From NCBI GenBank assembly GCA_022113835.1, contig JAILWY010000023.1, positions 10,974,001 to 11,038,000 on the forward strand: a stretch of DNA of 64,000 bases, in the 5' to 3' direction. The translations under genes and the position numbers were made by a program. Positions 59,641 through 64,000 of this stretch are shown one piece after another. The stretch is from Atopsyche davidsoni (Eukaryota > Arthropoda > Insecta > Trichoptera > Hydrobiosidae). Numbering within the stretch: position 1 is the first letter of the stretch; every line of letters starts with the position of its first letter. The notes beneath the pieces are model-generated. The model was not told where the DNA came from. It did not search any database and saw only the letters and a list, made by a program, of their open reading frames with translations.

Positions 59641-61615
59641 ATAATAAACCCGCAATGGGTAAAAAATACGCACCTGATTGACGTTCAATCCAAAAAATAC
59701 ACATAATTATTATGTCACTTTATCAGTATAATTATTTTTGTATGGTATCGTCAATTAATCTGCCAAGAAACAATAATAGTTTTTTCGTTCCCATAAAAGT
59801 GTTACATATTTTTTTTATTTAACTAGTAAAATTCACGATGTATTCATTACTATTTTTCAATAATGTCGTAATGTATATTATTCACAGTTTTCAACGTCAA
59901 AGTTGATACAAGGTAAAAAATAAAACGCTGGTTAAACTTTTACATAAAATTGTAATGCCAGTGAATAAAAATTACATTTACAAATTGCGTGCCACGAGCA
60001 AGTGTTCGTTCCCAGCGAATAACATTGTAACTCATAAACAATTTCATTTTAGGTATTTTAAGAATGCAAACATAACGAAAAAATATTTTGTTATAATACC
60101 GAATTATGCTGGATAATTAAATAATAATATCATAAATTTTTTTTACGTATTTTGTATACTAATAAATAAAATGAAATTGAAAAATGTGAATAAAGTGAAA
60201 TCAACGCCAATTAGGTAGTATTTGTACCAAGCGAATAAAAAGCATAACTGAGATTTAAAATAACTGTAAATAGCATTCTTCAACAGTTGATGGACAATTC
60301 CGAATATAAAAAAATTAGTTTAGACAGTGTTGTTATATAGATACATAGCGAGGCGTTGTCATCAATATAATTGACGACCTCAAAACTTCGCGCGTCTTCA
60401 AAATTTCTAATTTCACGAAAATGCATGAATCATATAATTAAATATTGCATATGAAACATGAAATCAAATAAGCGTGGTAAGATAACGCTTCTTGTCCGTA
60501 TGATTTGTGGTTTGCGAAAATGGCTGCAAATGTGTACCCACCATGATGGATGTATTTATCTGAAAATGGATTTATGAAATAACATCTCACATGTAATTGA
60601 GTGGTTTATAAAATATGTTTTGTGAAACTTTAACTATAGCTCTTTTGTACTCAAAACAATTTCATAAATAACCGAAGGTGTGGTTAATGAAAATGGTGAG
60701 GTTACCTGTTTATTAAAGCTTCCTGACTTGGAAATACTCGAATACAAATGAACGTTAATTAATTGTCTACCGATAAATTTTACAAAACTTACGCATATTT
60801 TAATAACGTCATAAAGTTTTCCTGGCTACAAATAACAAACTTCAGTACCGACAATTAAAAGTAGCCATGATGTGTGCGGGTCCTATAACACAGGGGCACG
60901 TGGGAGGCACATATTTTGTTCCTCCTTCTCTGTCGGTCTAGACTGTGACATGGAAAGCAACTTAAAGCCTCGTGTGGGTTTCCCCAGGAAGCTCAGCGTG
61001 GGTTGCCAGTATTGTTGAAAAAATTAATATCGCTAATGTAAGGGAAAATTTTCGCTCCGCGCGGGAAAGGTGGCGCCGTGCAATGTGTCGCAATAATGGC
61101 TGTTTCTTGTATAATTTTAGATTATTCGCCGTCAAAACGAGAAGTGATTGCATTCGAAATATGTTTTCATGATTTTAAAAAGCATGTTTTATTTTCTGTC
61201 TACTCTCGGATTTACGTGAAATGTAATGAAGGATTTATGGTATCAAAATATCAAACCGTCAGTTTTTACTAAATTTATTCAAAATAAATATGATTCATCA
61301 ATGGTATTTGATTCGACCTCAAATAAAATATCACCGAATCGATACTGACCGTATATCGATTATTGAAGCCAAGTATTTTTAACATTCCCCTAGCTTATTT
61401 TTTGCAATAAAAATTGCTTCCAGGAGAAGGTGTCGGTCCACTGGGCAGTGATGGAGTGGAGGAGGGAGTGGGGTTGGGTTAGGTTAGAAGAGTGCATCAT
61501 TATTGCGTCAACATCGATTACAAACGTGCGCCTCAAGATAAATGGAGGATATTGAACCGTATATGCTCTAGATATTTTCTTTATAAAAATTTGAGCCGCT
61601 CTTAAATATTTCAAG

Positions 61616-61652
<37 letters not shown>

Positions 61653-64000
61653 CTTTAAATTACTATCTATGAAGTTATATAAAAACAAACGAAAATACTT
61701 TGATTAATTATCTGATAACCTGAGATATCTTCAAACCTAATTTCATGTAGCATTTTGACCTAATATACAAATAATTCGTTTTGAACTATAATATATAAAT
61801 ACATAACTGAACTTGAAGACTGTACAATCGTATTTTTAGAATGAACTTTTTGGACTCATACTCTCGAGATGTACTGAGGTGACCCAAATACCGTCTATCA
61901 AAGAGAAAATGGAGAGATAACACCGAGGGTTTTGGTAGTTTTATATACCATACCAAAGAGCTGGTTATAGATGGCAAGAAGAAGCCTTCATCCGGAAAGA
62001 TTTAGAAAAGTTTTGATCCAAAAATCAAGTACAAAGGATCATTGGTACATATAATCAATAAAGGTACATACAACCAACAATACAAATGATACAATTATAA
62101 AATAAAAATTGTCAGATCACAAAATAATATCCTCAGCTATAAATTCATAAATTAATATCCTAGGATGTGATTTTTTTTAGTATATTATAAGTTAAAAGGA
62201 ATTATTTTCTCTTCAAAAAATATTAATAAATGTGTTAGGAAGAACTAGCTAACCTTTTTTTATTGCATACTTTTGAAATGTATCAAAATCTACCCTTACA
62301 GCTGTGAGTATAAACATTTTTTACAAGCCCTGTTTATAACACGTATAAAGATAGGTCTCCGTTCGTTCTATAAGCTATCGCAATCATTTCCTTTTGATAA
62401 TCGTGCATATTTTCAGATATATGAGATGAATGCTATCGAATTTGTTATTCGTACAAATATCACTTTATCATTTTTAAAATAACGAGTTTAAATATATGAA
62501 TTATTTGCAAAAGCGTTGATTAATTTTCTGCTAGATGAACATACATTTATAATGAGCTTAAATTTTAAGCCTGATTTTCGCACTTGTAATACGCCAAAAG
62601 TTTCTCTGCCTCAAGAGATTGTATAATTATAAAATTAAATGCTTGTATTTACGTACAAATACTAAAATTATTTTCGGAACCGGCAGAGATAATAAGATGA
62701 ATATGTCTTCTTTTCAATTTGGATATAAAACGTAATTCTGAGAGCGTCTTGTCAATAGCATAATAAATATTAATTTATTTTCGACTCGTCTAGATTAGGG
62801 TTGGGAAAATTTCAACATTTAAGTCATATTTATAAACGCCGCAGACTATAAAAAAATATCACGTTTGTTAAATCTTGTGACTCGACTTGAAAATAATTAA
62901 GTTGATGTAATGTGTTAAAAAAGTATATCTGTATTATTTAAAACTAAAGGACGGAAAAATCTAAACCTAAAAATTTATGTCAAATATCTTGCAAAAAATG
63001 TAAGTAATCTTATAAATTTAAAGTAAATCCTATAAAATTACATTTCTCAAAAAGCACGTCACGATCGCCAATTTGCTCATCCCTATTCTAGATATAGGTC
63101 AACAATATGATACGATTCGTTTCATCTTAAATTGAAGTTAGGGATGAGACATATTCGTTTCTACTGGATTTTCAATGTCGTCAAATGCCCACTCGGGATA
63201 CATTTCAATCGCGTGTTCCTACTCCGGTCAGGTAACGTCTTTCATTATAATTTTATTGCCACAAACGCGGGGCAGGCGTGCTGATATATTAAATATAAAT
63301 CCACCGATTTTATTACTCTATCGGATCTCGCCGTTATGTATGGGTCCGAACGGAAAAATAGAAGACGGATAGCGATTATTTGTGCGAATTATAGCGTGGG
63401 TTTTTTTTATTTTTGTCCCATATAGTACGTGCTTCATTCAAGGAGCATTACTCACTTCGATAGAGTACGTGATATGCGAACATATTAATCACCGATAGTA
63501 AAATATTTGTGTTCATTTAAAAAATTACAAACAGTTTATTTACAATAGGCTTCGAATAAAAACAAACATAAAACAAGAGTTGTTATAGGTATTTCAACAA
63601 AAAAATTGTTCAATATTAGGATTTACATTTATAATTCAATAGAATTTCTCATAACTTATTAAATATCCTTATCATGTTTCACAATAGAAAATTGAAACCA
63701 CATGATAAACAAAGCCTTTAATATTATGGCTGATTGGTTATATTTCGGCACACCGATGATATCAATTTGTACACGGAACCAATATCAAGTTTAATGCGAT
63801 AGTTTAGTGATACACATATTTATAATGAAACAAAGTTATATTAATTTCTTTTTAAATATAACGCTACCTTACATATACTAATTTATAGCAGAATATATAA
63901 AATTCTAAATATCAATAAATTTCTGTTTTCAATGGGCAAAAAACGTATATACTCGTACCAAAATATCTGTCAACACTGTTAGCTGTAACAAATAAATACC
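59641..64000. other. Intergenic stretch without recognised genes
   Basis: No gene or larger transposon was recognised. A (TA)n run lies at about 61618-61650. A TTAGG-like run (GGGTTGGGTTAGGTTAG) occurs near 61470. More GC-balanced patches lie at about 60880-61080 and 63170-63370. Short open frames have no recognisable motif. Confidence 0.4.

Noticed and set aside
1..64000. CRISPR arrays, bacterial operons or phage genes
   Set aside because: No regularly spaced direct repeats with unique spacers or bacterial gene organisation were seen. Introns and element types show eukaryotic nuclear DNA.

Overview
The window looks like nuclear DNA of an insect. It is strongly AT-rich, its genes are split by short GT-AG introns, and it carries mariner, Penelope-like, LINE, SINE-like and MITE-like elements and (TA)n tracts. 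A hemipteran is my guess, but nothing in the sequence fixes the order.

Only the left 2.7 kb holds recognisable host genes. They form a head-to-head pair: the 5' end of the splicing helicase DHX38/Prp16 on the minus strand, running off the left edge, and a complete three-exon HINT3-type HIT hydrolase on the plus strand. About 780 bp lies between their start codons. The remaining 61 kb is mostly a gene desert with mobile DNA. One short unrecognised terminal-exon-like reading frame lies near 15.1 kb (minus). GC-richer islands that do not look coding are scattered through the AT-rich background and are candidate regulatory elements.

Mobile DNA in order: a Penelope-type hammerhead-like fragment (2.82-2.97 kb); a decayed mariner (3230-4472); a Penelope tail with a textbook hammerhead fold (19.87-20.02 kb); a complete 2.87-kb DNA transposon with an intact two-exon, 751-residue transposase (30577-33448); a LINE 3' fragment interrupted by a second mariner (35.7-37.5 kb); a 97-bp-arm perfect inverted repeat of hammerhead-like units (45112-45315); a 213-bp MITE with 8-bp target duplication next to a Penelope C-terminal and 3'-end fragment, both between long direct repeats (55.1-56.06 kb); a MITE-like unit holding four CRE palindromes (57539-58023); and a tRNA-promoter SINE-like unit inside a foldback (59349-59636).

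The two points I find most worth pursuing are these. First, the Penelope-type hammerheads fall into two groups. One has the canonical C3:G8 core pair, and the other has U3:A8 at the same two positions, which looks like natural covariation of the catalytic core pair. Second, the 30.6-33.4 kb transposon is intact and has a hAT-like DDE/CxxH layout, but I cannot place it in a named superfamily.
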